DNA of 64,000 nt from Echria macrotheca. Its lineage: Eukaryota > Ascomycota > Sordariomycetes > Sordariales > Schizotheciaceae. The stretch is taken from contig MU839851.1 of NCBI GenBank assembly GCA_030411725.1, forward strand, positions 124,001 to 188,000, given 5' to 3'. The number at the start of each line of letters is the position of its first letter. Position 1 is the stretch's first letter. Below are positions 50,858 through 61,000 of the stretch, piece by piece. The position numbers and the translations under genes were made by a program. The notes under the pieces were generated by a model that was given only the letters and a program-made list of their open reading frames with translations, searched no databases and was not told the origin of the DNA.

Positions 50858-50983
50858 CTCGGGGCGCATGCGCACCAAAGTTAGATAAAAGGCACTCATA
50901 TGCTATAACCACATAGAAGATGGACCGCTTACCCCTTAAGGGTGTAAGCCTTCAGCTTCCTACGGCTTAAGATAAATAATAAA
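50858..50983 (+). mobile_element. SINE-like element copy
   Basis: It follows the 3' portion of the 41570 copy from the GCGCATGCGC palindrome through the hairpins to TTAAGATAAATAATAA, with C-to-T-type changes. No clear flanking duplication was found, so the ends are approximate. Confidence 0.7.
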
Positions 50984-51410
50984 ATTATTTACTATTAAAA
51001 GGCTAATATTAGTAAAGTTCTTAATTTAAACTTATTAAATACTACTTCAAAATATTCATCATATTCTTTCATGCTTTATAGTTATTTAATTTAAATTACG
51101 CAATTAACTTAATTTTGTTATAAGGAATTATAATGGTAAGTGGATATACTAATTTAGCGCGCTAAGCATAAATAGTAGTAAGCTTCTAGACAATAGCCTA
51201 AGTATTTTCGATAATTTCGTTAATGGTAAGGTTAAAGCATATATAAGCTATTATACTTATTATCAAATACTTAAACTTCTTAAACGTAATATAACTAATA
51301 ATTAAAGTATTTTTTTTTGTTATCGTTATTTAAGATTTTAATTAGTTTAATAATGGAAATAAAAAAAATATAAACTATTTATGTATTTTTATATTTATAA
51401 GGACCTTATC

Positions 51411-52549
51411 CAGGGTTAGCAATTAATCAGACTACTGTAGTCAGTAGTCAGACTACTGACTACTGTAGTCTAGTCAGTGCCCTGGCTACTGACTATAGTA
51501 GTCTAGTTACTGCTTTGACTACGACTACAGTAGTCTAGTCAGTGCCTTGACTATTGACTAGATTACTGTAACTACTATAGTCAGTAGTCTAACTATAGTA
51601 GTTAGCAGGTAAAAATAATAAAATTAATTATTATTCGCTTCTTAATTAATAATTAGTAGTAGTATACTATTATTAATAAGGATAAGCAGTAGGGCTAAAA
51701 AAATAGTTATTACTTACTTATATTATCATATATATTTTTACTTTTTAATTACCGTACGTACTAGATTTATTAAGAGCAGTTATAAGTCGAAAGTTTTATT
51801 TCAAACCAATTGCAACCTATTACACATATAGATTTCAGATCGTATATTAAATATCCACCTTAGGTAATAAAAAAAATTATTTTATAGATAATGTAAATAA
51901 TATAGATTTATAAACAAATAATACTACATATAAAACACGTAAAAGTAGTAAATAAACTAATTTTAATTACTAAACGTATTAAATATAAGGATGTTCCTGC
52001 GTATACAAACTAAGTATATTACTAGTTGTGTAATAGTGGTTTCACTTTTCATATGCTGTACCTATTAGATTTATTAAAGTCTGTTCAAAATTGTAGGTGT
52101 TATTTCAAGCTAATTGCAACTATTTGCACACACTAATTTCAAATTGTATTTTAGGGATCCATTTTCTTTAATATTATAGCAATAACTTGTTATTAAGATA
52201 AATAATATTATAAGCTTATTATATATACCAATAGTTTTAAATAATCGTAAAGTAAAAACTTATAAATATGATTTTTTATAAAAGGTCTTATTAATAGTAG
52301 GTGTTTATATTTAATTTTAATAATATTAATAGTAAATCTAAAGCTACCGGTCTTTCAATACTTTACTTCTAATATTCACTGCTTTAATTTAACTAAACCG
52401 TTATATTTATAAACATTTAAATCGTTTTTGTAATTAAAAAAGATATTATATTTGACTAGTAGTCAGACTATAGTAGTTAGTAGTCAGACTACTGACTACC
52501 GTAGTTAGTAACTACTGACTAATGACTACTGACTAATTTGCCAACCCTG
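51411..52549 (+). mobile_element. Family B hAT-like element, copy 3 (1139 bp)
   Basis: It starts CAGGGTTAGCAATTAATCAG and ends GACTAATTTGCCAACCCTG. The flank GACCTTATC is repeated on both sides (51402-51410 and 52550-52558), so the 8-bp TSD lies within a 9-bp match. Both ends are dense in ACTACTGTAGTC / CAGTAGTC units. The interior is AT-rich and non-coding. Confidence 0.87.
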
Positions 52550-52904
52550 GACCTTATCCTTACGTAGGTAAAGACTAACTAATAAATTATTTTACGTAAA
52601 GCGCGTAGAATTTACTGCTTAAGTAATAATATTATTATTACTTACTATTACAGTATCCTCGGGCAATTAAGTTAAATCGGTTTAATTTAGTTTACGTTAT
52701 TATTACTATTTTATTAAACAGGACTTTAAGAATTACTAAAAATTTATTAAAACTATAATTATAATGGAGGTAAATTGTTATAAGATACGTTACGTAGTAA
52801 AAGTACTTAAAAGCAATTAATTATAATATAAAAAACAAAGAAGAAAAGAAATATAAACTTTATGCGTATTGCGGGGTATTTAGTAGTATTTAGTATTATG
52901 GTTT

Positions 52905-52975
52905 GTGGGGTCGTATAAAACACCACACACCGTACAGACCAAATGCACGGCTAAGGCCGTAATAAAGAGCCGATT
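52905..52975. other. Small GC-richer island in AT-rich DNA
   Basis: About 70 bp around CACCACACACCGTACAGACC and the small palindrome ACGGCTAAGGCCGT keep normal base composition within decayed DNA. It may be the edge of an LTR or an unlisted short element. No duplication or partner copy was seen in the window. Confidence 0.3.
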
Positions 52976-53236
52976 TTATAAGAAATAACTCTAAAAAAAA
53001 ACTTTTAATTAATAATTTAAAATTTAATTTTCTCAGTAGTTCGGATTACCGGACTAGTAGTTTAATAATTTAAATTACTAGTCCAAGTAGTTTAATACTA
53101 CCTAAACTACTAATCCAATAGTTTAATTGCCCCTTAAACTAATAGTCCGGGTAATTTAGTTACAGCTGTGACTTTAACTACTAAACTATAATAGTATAGG
53201 CTACTGGATTAATAATTAAAAACTAATATTCTAAGC
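52970..53236 (-). repeat. Family A right-end fragment, inverse orientation
   Basis: Subterminal array (CAGTAGTTCGGATTACCGG onwards) and a decayed terminus (ACTAATATTCTAAGCCT) match the right arm of inverse family A copies. The rest of the element is missing. Confidence 0.55.
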
Positions 53237-53632
53237 CTATTTTTATATATTAACTATTAGTTAATTTGCTAATTATAGTAGTTAAAGTAGTTTAACTAGT
53301 AATTAAAACACTACCTAAACTACTATAGTTATAGTTAAAGTAGTAAATAGATTATAATAGTTTAATTAACTGATAACTCTGTTTTTACTTTTTAGCTACT
53401 AGTTAAGCTACTTATTAACTATTTTAGTTTAATTAACTAGTATTGAAATAAAATATATTGTTTTTAATTGAAAAAGAATGAAAAGCCTATTTATGCTGTA
53501 AGTTCAATTTAAATAAAGCAGTTAAAAATGGTATCTGTAGAAATAATAGTAATAATATTGAAATAACTATTAACTGCTTTTAAATTTTAAATATAATTCA
53601 CTACTATTTGCATACGCTACAGTGTAAAACTA

Positions 53633-54276
53633 GAGGCTTTTTCCGCGCACCACCCTTTCTCTTGTGGCCACCACCCCCCCCCCCACATTTCCAGCTGCCA
53701 TCCGCTGGCATCCAAAACCCCACTTTTTCCATACAAAAGACTGCCTTTGCAATGCAGCCCAACTGACATGGGGAAATGGCACGAGGGCTTCATCGCAACC
53801 ACCTGGGCAGTCGTTTACTTCTTTGCACCTATCGACCTACCTCGCAAGCACTTACTCGCCTACCCTGCGCCTACCTTTATAACGAGTACAGGTCTTGGGT
53901 TGGCGCCGGTCCTGGCAACTAGCTCCCTACCTACCTACCTAGCAATCGTTCCTGTTGTTGTACGCGTACTACCTAGGTACGTACTACTTGGGTATGGTTG
54001 GTAGGTAGGTAGGTAGGTAGGTAGGTAGGTAGGCTACGCGCCTAACGCTTTATTATCGATTGCTACCTTCCACACCACGATAACCATCATGGGTTTTCTG
54101 TTACCAGTGCTCCTTTGCGGGTGCCCCGTATAGATATTTTGTCTATGGTGTTGGCGATGGCGCGGGGCATTGGAATGGTAGTTTTTTGTATGGAAAAAGT
54201 GGGGTTTTGGGTGACACCTGGAAATGTGGGGGGGGTGGTGGCCACAAGAGAAAGGGTGGTGCGCGGAAAAAGCCTC
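53633..54276. mobile_element. Long-TIR element (644 bp), little decayed
   Basis: The left arm starting GAGGCTTTTTCCGCGCACC is inverted at the right end (GGTGCGCGGAAAAAGCCTC). Similarity runs about 115 bp and includes CTTTCTCTTGTGGCCACCAC and CCCCACTTTTTCCATAC. Flanks TAAAACTA and AAAAACTA agree at 7 of 8, suggesting an 8-bp TSD. Normal GC content implies insertion after the host family B copy decayed. Contains a GTAG tandem repeat; no protein is supported. Confidence 0.8.
54000..54033. repeat. (GTAG)n microsatellite
   Basis: About eight uninterrupted tetranucleotide units lie inside the long-TIR element, with short CCTA-type runs upstream near 53930-53940 that could pair with it. Confidence 0.9.
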
Positions 54277-55213
54277 AAAAACTAAGATTCACTAGCTGAA
54301 CCGTTATAATTAAATAATTATAATTATATACATTTTTTACTTCCAATGTTAGATGTCTCATCTGTAACCTATTTTCATTTTTCATATAAGTAACTAGCAC
54401 TTTTAAGATAGGATTTGAAACTTGTATGTGCAAATAAAAATGCAATTAGCCTAAAAATAAGACTTTCAATTGTCAACCACTAATAATAAACCGTATAAGC
54501 ATAGTAAGTAAAAATCAAAACCACATTTATATAATTGGTAATATTTTTAGTTGTCAACTGTTAGGAATGCTTTTATATTTCATGCGCTTATACATTAAAA
54601 CTATAATTCCTAGTAGTTTTTAATCTGCTAAGCTGAATAAAAATATAAATAAAAACCTATTGAGTAATTATCTTACTTACCAGTACCATTTATTTTACCT
54701 GTAATTTAATTATATATTATTACGAAAATTGGATTTTTAAAAGACAATCCGAAGTGCATACGTGCAAAAAAGTTGTATCTAGCTTAAAATATTTCACAAT
54801 TTTTAGCACTAATAAATATATTTTTCAAGCTGCATGATTTATAATTTAATTCGACTTGTATATTGCTTACCTATTTGTTATATCTATTTTAATTGGTATT
54901 ATTACTAATTATATATTACGATTATTCATTACTTAAAACTCTATTAATATTGATTAAGTACTTAATTAAAATGATTTGTATTTTTTTTTAGCTGTTGACT
55001 ACTAGTCAGACTACTACTACTATAGTCAAAGGAGCTTAACTACTAGTTAGGGCACTAACTAAACTACTGTAGTTATAGTTAAAGTAGTAACTAGACTATT
55101 GTAGGCAGTAGTCTGACTAATAGCCAACCCTGATATAAGCGGTTATGTTCTTTTTAGAGGCAGCTGTATTTTGATGAATGATATTAAGGCGAACCACTGA
55201 GGGAATCTATATA

Positions 55214-56083
55214 TTACCAAGTAAAACGTCGAGCTTCGTACCTGAGTCTAGGCCTCTCAGGGACTCTTTGAACGTATTGCACATACCGGAAGCGCTGCCA
55301 AAGCTGCTGCAGCACTCTCTTATTGAGCTCGAATTCCAGACTTGCCAACTCGACTCCCAAACCTTTGCCTTTCCTTATCTCGAACTCTTCAGCCATCTTA
55401 TCCATATCAACCCATGGCCAATGTTTCACCCTGTCGTCGCGGCTCCGCCACAGAGCGGCCACCCGGCGATAGTAGCTCTGAAACTCTTGCATGTAGCTCC
55501 GGTCTGGAGTTGTATTTGCTGTCGCCTCGCTGTAGACCTCCAGCGCCTCTTGAAGATGTAAGCCTGCCCCGTGTCGAGGACCAGGGCTCAGCTGATCGAG
55601 ACAAACCGGTTCCATTCTTGGTGAGTTTGAACGCGGGAAGATGACCGAGATGCTTTTGAGTGATGTGAGAGTGCTCAGTACCCGTACAAAGCTGTGGAGA
55701 TCGGCGCAAGGGTGGTCAATGGCTAGATGGCGTACCTCGGTCACCCATGCCGGTGATGGACGCACCGACCCAGGGGGATGACCGAGGCCGCAACATCTGT
55801 AAAAGGAAGGGAGGCGACGTGACGGTACGTAGAGGATGTCTGTGGTTGGATCATACGTGCGAGGGATGCAACACTTTAGCGCAATTTGTCGGGCCTCCTT
55901 GCTGGTCGCGAACAATGCGGGGCTTCCCGTTTCGAAGACGACGCCATCGCCATCCGGATTTTCGGGGAAGACGCAGACCGGGTCGCTCGTGTTTGTGAGA
56001 TTTGGGGCAGCCGCTAAACTCCAGATCTGGATGCGCATCTCAGCTGGGAGCCTTGGGAAAGGGTGGAAAGTGGTGTCATGCAT
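55214..56083 (-). CDS. 2EXR-domain protein of unknown function
   Basis: 289 residues. Near the N-terminus the protein reads FHPFPRLPAEMRIQIWSLAA, the hallmark of the fungal 2EXR domain, a family common in filamentous ascomycetes and without an established biochemical role. The start chosen is the Met at 56083 (MHDTTFHPF), five residues ahead of the domain; the frame is open for 33 codons more upstream, but that stretch looks non-coding and would push the domain unusually far in. No signal peptide or membrane segment is evident, so a cytoplasmic or nuclear location is likely. The C-terminal half is rich in aromatic and basic residues (RYVQYVQRVPERPRLRYE). Stop TAA at 55214-55216. It is the first intact gene after the AT-rich block, only about 80 bp from the last repeat. 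Confidence 0.85.
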   Translation of the reverse strand: MHDTTFHPFPRLPAEMRIQIWSLAAAPNLTNTSDPVCVFPENPDGDGVVFETGSPALFATSKEARQIALKCCIPRTYDPTTDILYVPSRRLPSFYRCCGLGHPPGSVRPSPAWVTEVRHLAIDHPCADLHSFVRVLSTLTSLKSISVIFPRSNSPRMEPVCLDQLSPGPRHGAGLHLQEALEVYSEATANTTPDRSYMQEFQSYYRRVAALWRSRDDRVKHWPWVDMDKMAEEFEIRKGKGLGVELASLEFELNKRVLQQLWQRFRYVQYVQRVPERPRLRYEARRFTW

Positions 56084-56419
56084 GCTTAGGTAGCGAAAAA
56101 CAGAAAGCCTTTGGGATTGTCTTTTGTGACAGCTGGAATTTGGGAATGGTAATGCAATCTTCGTTTTGCAGCAATGAGGCACTTGGCTTTTGAAGCCAGA
56201 CCAGGGTTTTCAGATGCACCTCGGCTAGATATTCAGCCTAAAAACCGCTACGACTGCGCCACCAAGTAACAGGCGTTGCTCATACCGGATACAGCCATCA
56301 ATAAGGGACTTTTGTGGAGATAAATTGTCTTCAGGCTGACACTAGCGATATCGAGGGGATCTGGAGCGCAAAAAAGATACCGATATATGGACTGAACCCC
56401 AGCTGAATACTACAGCACC
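56084..56419. other. Intergenic region between two minus-strand genes
   Basis: Normal base composition; it includes the promoter of the 2EXR gene and the 3' end of the secreted-protein gene. I see no RNA gene or repeat. Confidence 0.6.
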
Positions 56420-56965
56420 TTAGATAGACCTCTCCGCCGCCGCAGGAGGAGGCGCATGGACAACCTTGATGACAATATTCCCCGGCTTAGCTCCCAGGGC
56501 CTTATACTCCTCAGTCTGATAAACCGGACTGCTCGCGTTCACCTGCACAATCAACTGGCCTCCATTGGTGCCGCACCCCATAATGCTCTTCGCAATCTGC
56601 TCAGGCGTCGCGTTGATGCCGCCATCGATGGTGTTTGCAATCTCGTCAAGAGACACGCTTGAGTTGGAGCGGTTGCTGGTGTGCTTAGCAAGCACCAGAA
56701 CCGAGCCCACAGGGTCCCCCATCATCCACTCGTCGCAGCCCTTGAGGCTTGGGTTTGCAGGCATGGTGTAGAACTTGGGGCCATTTTCAGTCTCGCCGCG
56801 GAAGCCAGCGACCACGTATTCAAGGTCGTCTAAGCTAATATTCTGTGCGGTTCCGCCGGGTTTGCCGTAGCAGACGAGCTTGGTGCCCTCGTCGCAATTT
56901 TGGGCGATAGTCGAGGGGATGGTGGCAAGGAGGGAAGCAAGTCTGAAGAACTGTGTGGCCTTCAT
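56420..56965 (-). CDS. Small secreted protein, function unknown
   Basis: 181 residues. The start is the Met before KATQFFRLASLLATIPSTIAQ, a typical signal peptide, probably cleaved before NCDEG; the open frame upstream begins at a non-ATG codon and is not used. The mature protein has four cysteines (NCDEG, LVCYG, KGCDEW, IMGCG), possibly two disulfides, and several N-glycosylation sequons (NIS, NRS, NAT, NAS). I do not recognise the family. Size, secretion and cysteines would fit a cell-wall or effector-like protein, but nothing in the sequence proves that. It is divergent from the large secreted gene at 58021, sharing roughly 1 kb of upstream DNA. Confidence 0.8.
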   Translation of the reverse strand: MKATQFFRLASLLATIPSTIAQNCDEGTKLVCYGKPGGTAQNISLDDLEYVVAGFRGETENGPKFYTMPANPSLKGCDEWMMGDPVGSVLVLAKHTSNRSNSSVSLDEIANTIDGGINATPEQIAKSIMGCGTNGGQLIVQVNASSPVYQTEEYKALGAKPGNIVIKVVHAPPPAAAERSI

Positions 56966-58020
56966 TTTGGTGCCGACTGATGATATTGGTGAGATGACGG
57001 TGGTGCGTTGTAAATGATTTTGGAGACAGAGAGAAGTGCAGGAATACTCGTCGGTATCTGGGGTGGTCAATAGAATTGGGACTTTATCTACCTGTTCCAG
57101 TCTGATCTCGATGCCTCAATCCTTCCTGTTCACGAAGGGAGCCGACGGTCAAGGCATGCTTGACTTACCAATTGGTTCGTCCTCCTCATTTCGACCGCCT
57201 CACAGGAATTAATGAAGCTGGCTTTGATTTCCGCCTTGCGCCACGGTAACGGCTGACTGTGGGTTTCAATTCGGTCGGGCCGGGTAATGTATTGCGCGTG
57301 GTTAGATTGCATCCAAGTCAATGCCCTGTAGGAGCATCCAGACCCATGCGGAGGATTCAACCGCGTAGCCGCGGGAATTCCTCTAGATTACCTAGCGTTG
57401 TAGGCACGCTAAATCCAGTGGCTGTGCCAAGGGTACTACTCTTTGGTGAAACGAGTAAGGCGGGCCATCAGAACATTTCTCTTTTGACCTCGACCTGTCT
57501 TAAACCGAAGGAATGAACTCCGAGGGGATAAAATCCCAAGGCACACTTCATTCCAAAGCCTCAGAAATGTGGCGTGAACTAACTGGTAGCAGCAAATACA
57601 CGCCACTTCCATGCGTCCTTTGTTATGTAACTCTACTCATAGGGCGAAGGAGCTGACTTATTACGTGGGTGCCTACCTTACTTACCTAGGCTCCGCAATT
57701 TGTGAAAGGCTTATTTCCTCTTGGTAGGATGGCCTGTTTGGCTAACTAATATATCTTTGAAAGCTGTTGGTCAGATTTGCGCACGACAGTTGGATAACTG
57801 CGTGCTGGCGCCGGGGTCTGGACTGTGATAGCCGAAATGCCCTCGTCTCAGGGACGGCATGCCTCGCTCCTCCTCGTCTTCGGTGGAACGGGGGAAAGGC
57901 CCCGGAGGCCGGGATCGCTCAGGATGGTAGTACTTAACTCACGATGCTAGAAGAACCTGTCAATGCTGGTTTTGTTTCTTACACGCTATGAGCTGCGAGT
58001 GAACTTCGGAAACAAGGAAA
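56966..58020. promoter_or_regulatory. Divergent intergenic region
   Basis: About 1.05 kb separates the starts of the minus-strand secreted-protein gene and the plus-strand GH55-S8 gene. A TATA-like stretch (AACTAATATATCTTT) occurs near 57743. The start at 58021 is in an A-rich context (AAGGAAAATG). No reading frame here is convincing. Confidence 0.5.
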
Positions 58021-61000
58021 ATGCTTCGTTCTCTTGTGTGGTTGCTCCTGCCCTGCCAGGCTTGGGCAATCGACACAGCGAGCTTTCATCCTGACGTACC
58101 TTTTCTCCATGGTTCCTTTCATGGCCCAGTCAGCCCCCACGCTCACTCCCTGCGCTCTAGCAACAGCAACGGTACACTCCCTCTGCCGGAGCTGTTGGCA
58201 GGCGCTACATCGGAAGATATCCAAAAAGCCCGCGTCCTCGTCGCCAAGGTCAACGCAGTACAGGCCAAATGTCGAGAGGTGACTCTGGCCCGAAATAACT
58301 ACAAACTCCAGCCGGGTACCGTTGTGTCGGCTCGCGACATCGAGCCCGACCCGAGCTCCCAGAGCTCCGGCTCCGCTCTCTCGGAATCACAGGAGGAGAT
58401 TGCCGCGGCTCTAGCTTTAGTCGCCGAAGCCGATGCTGTCGCCGAACGGAGCAACACAACTCTTGGTTCGGCTCAACCCCGTATCAAAGAGGCAGTTGCG
58501 TCTCAGGCATCGCAATTCTGGATGGGCGCCATTAGCCGCAAGGGAGCCTGGCCATTTGGAAACAATCCAAGCAACTTTACCGTGTACCGAAACGTCAAAG
58601 ACTTCGGTGCCAAGGGCGACGGTGTGACCGACGACCGGAAGGCCATCCAAGATGCCATCCAAGCCGGCAGTATGTGTGGCGCCGGGTGCTACTCGACCTC
58701 GACCAAAATGGCCGTCATATACTTCCCGCCTGGGACGTACCTTGTTAGCGGAACCATCGAGACGTACTACGGAACGCAGCTCATCGGCGACCCAAATGAC
58801 CGGCCGGTCATGATGGCTGGAAAGAATATGGGAAAATTGGGCATCTTTTCGGCCAACAAGTACGTCGGTGATGGGACCTGTGGGCGAGATAAGCTGGACA
58901 AGGAGTGGTTTATCAACACTGCCAACTTCTACCGATCAATCCGCAATTTCATTTTCGACTCAACCAAGGTTCTCGACGCTGCCCAGATCTCCGTCTTGCA
59001 TTGGCAAGTGGCCCAGGCCGCAAGCCTGCAAAACGTCGAGTTCCGGGCAAAGGCGGGCCAGAAGTGTATCTTCGCCGAGAACGGCAGCGGGGGGCACATG
59101 AGTGATATCGTCTTCAAGAACTGTGAATACGGCATCTACGGCGGAAACCAGCAGTTCACCGCCATGCGGCTCAAGTTTCAGAACTGCAAGACGGCGGTGC
59201 GCATTATTTGGGACTGGGGTTGGACGTGGAAAAGCATCAGCGTCGATGGCTCCTCTACGGCCTTCATGCTCGTCTCAGAGGATGGTGTTCATAGAATCGG
59301 TTCTGTGTCCTTGGTCGACACTTCCATTACCAACACACAAACCGCCATCATGACTCTCCCTATCTCGACAACTCCCGGTGACGGCACCACAAGCGTCGTC
59401 TTGAACAACGTCAAGCTACGCGGTGTCCCAACGCTCCTAGCCCAGTTTGTTAACGCAAGCGACCCAGTCAAAAGTGCAGTTGGCGACTACTCCATATCGG
59501 GCGGCAGCAAGGACATCGACACATGGGTGCTGGGACACTTATACGACGGCGCCAAGAGGCTTCCCGACAGCAAGTTCCAGGACGAGTACAAAGTGCCACG
59601 TAATAAGAACCTTGTCGATAGCAGCAACCCTCTCGGCCTCCCGGTACTGCCATACTTTGAAAGGGCCCGTCCTCAGTACGAGGGCGCCTCTGTGGGTGAC
59701 TTCGTTCACACCAAGGACGTTTGCAAGGGCGACGGTGTGACGGACGATACCAAATGCTTCCAGGACCTTCTTATGACAGCCCGGGGTAAATCCATCGTGT
59801 TTGTCGATGCCGGAACCTACATATTCTCCGACTCAGTTACCATTCCACCCGGTTCCCGGATCGTGGGCGAGGCGTGGTCTCAGCTGGCTGCCTTCGGTCC
59901 CAAATTCGCAAACGCGAACAAGCCAATTCCGTTGATCAGGGTTGGCGAGAAGGGTGACAAGGGAACGGTGGAGATGCAGGACCTGCTTTTCACTTCCAAA
60001 GGGCCTACACCCGGCGTCATTTTCATCGAGTGGAACATTGAGGCGTCAGCACCCGGAGCGGCGGCCATGTGGGACTGCCACGTCCGTGTCGGCGGCGCGT
60101 CGGGCACCGGCCTGACTGCCAAAGAATGCCCTGCACTGACATCCGGAGTTAATGCCAACTGCGACGGTGGAAGCATGCTGATGCACCTAACCAGCACCGG
60201 CTCGGCCTACGTCGAGAATTCCTGGCTCTGGGTGGCCGATCATGACCTTGACGACCCGGACTGGAAGGACGACAACAACGTCATGACGCAGTTGTCTGTG
60301 TATGTGGCACGAGGCTTCTTGATCGAGAGCACGAAGCCGACATGGCTGTACGCGTCGGCATCAGAGCACTCCGTTCTCTACCAGTACCAGTTCCATGGCG
60401 CCGAAAACATTGTTGCGGGCACACTGCAGACCGAACAGGCCTACTACCAACCGACACCAAAGCCGCCCGCCCCTTTCGACAGCGCCATTGGCGTCTTTAA
60501 GAACGACCCAACCTTCCGCTGCACCGAACTGGAGCCGTGCGATGCGGGATGGGCGCTCCGGGTGGTGGATTCCAAGGATATCACAGTGCTGGGAGCCGGC
60601 TTTTACTCGTGGTTTACTACGTACGACCAGAGCACATGTGTCAGCGGGATGAACTGCCAAAAGATCATGGTCCAGCTCGATGGTAATCGAGGGGGTATCG
60701 TGCTACAGAACCTTGTTACTATTGGCGCAACCTACATGCTCAACGCCGATGGTACGCTGATTGGCGCCAAGGAGAATCTCGCGATTGCAGAGCACCCGAT
60801 GTGGTCATATATCACAAGCTTCAACGCAGGGAACCTAACCGAGGTTTATCTTCCCCCGGAGTTGGTCTGCAACACGGATCCCCCGAGCAGCCGCACGGCG
60901 AGCTGCATCCCTCCATGCCGCTTCATTCTGCCGGAATGCGATATAGCCTCGACTTCGTTCGTAGTCACTACGAAGGTGACGGCAGAAGTCTATGTTGGTT

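Larger units (their letters stand above)
11640..53630. other. AT-rich, RIP-degraded repeat block (about 42 kb)
   Basis: Sequence is dominated by A/T with TpA-rich runs, and all long frames are broken. Copies of the same repeat differ mostly by C-to-T or G-to-A changes, which is the pattern of RIP in ascomycetes. I see no intact host gene in it. Individual elements are listed separately. Stretches not covered by another entry (11.64-12.46, 12.74-12.90, 14.73-15.04, 38.11-38.33, 42.75-43.71 and 50.32-51.41 kb, and most of 52.55-52.97 kb) are degraded AT-rich DNA that I could not assign beyond possible retroelement remnants. Confidence 0.9.
53380..55132 (+). mobile_element. Family B element, decayed left end, carrying a nested TIR element
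   Basis: The right terminus GACTAATAGCCAACCCTG ends at 55132 and is well kept. Family B left-interior sequence (TATTGTTTTTAATTG, AAAAGCCTATTTATGCTG) is visible from about 53.45 kb. The left terminus is too mutated to place exactly and no TSD was confirmed. The element at 53633-54276 splits it. This is the last repeat before gene space resumes. Confidence 0.6.

Noticed and set aside
55178..55561. 127-residue plus-strand frame
   Set aside because: Antisense shadow of the 2EXR gene.
56084..56182. 33-residue N-terminal extension of the 2EXR protein
   Set aside because: The downstream Met sits directly before the domain; the extension has no supporting feature.
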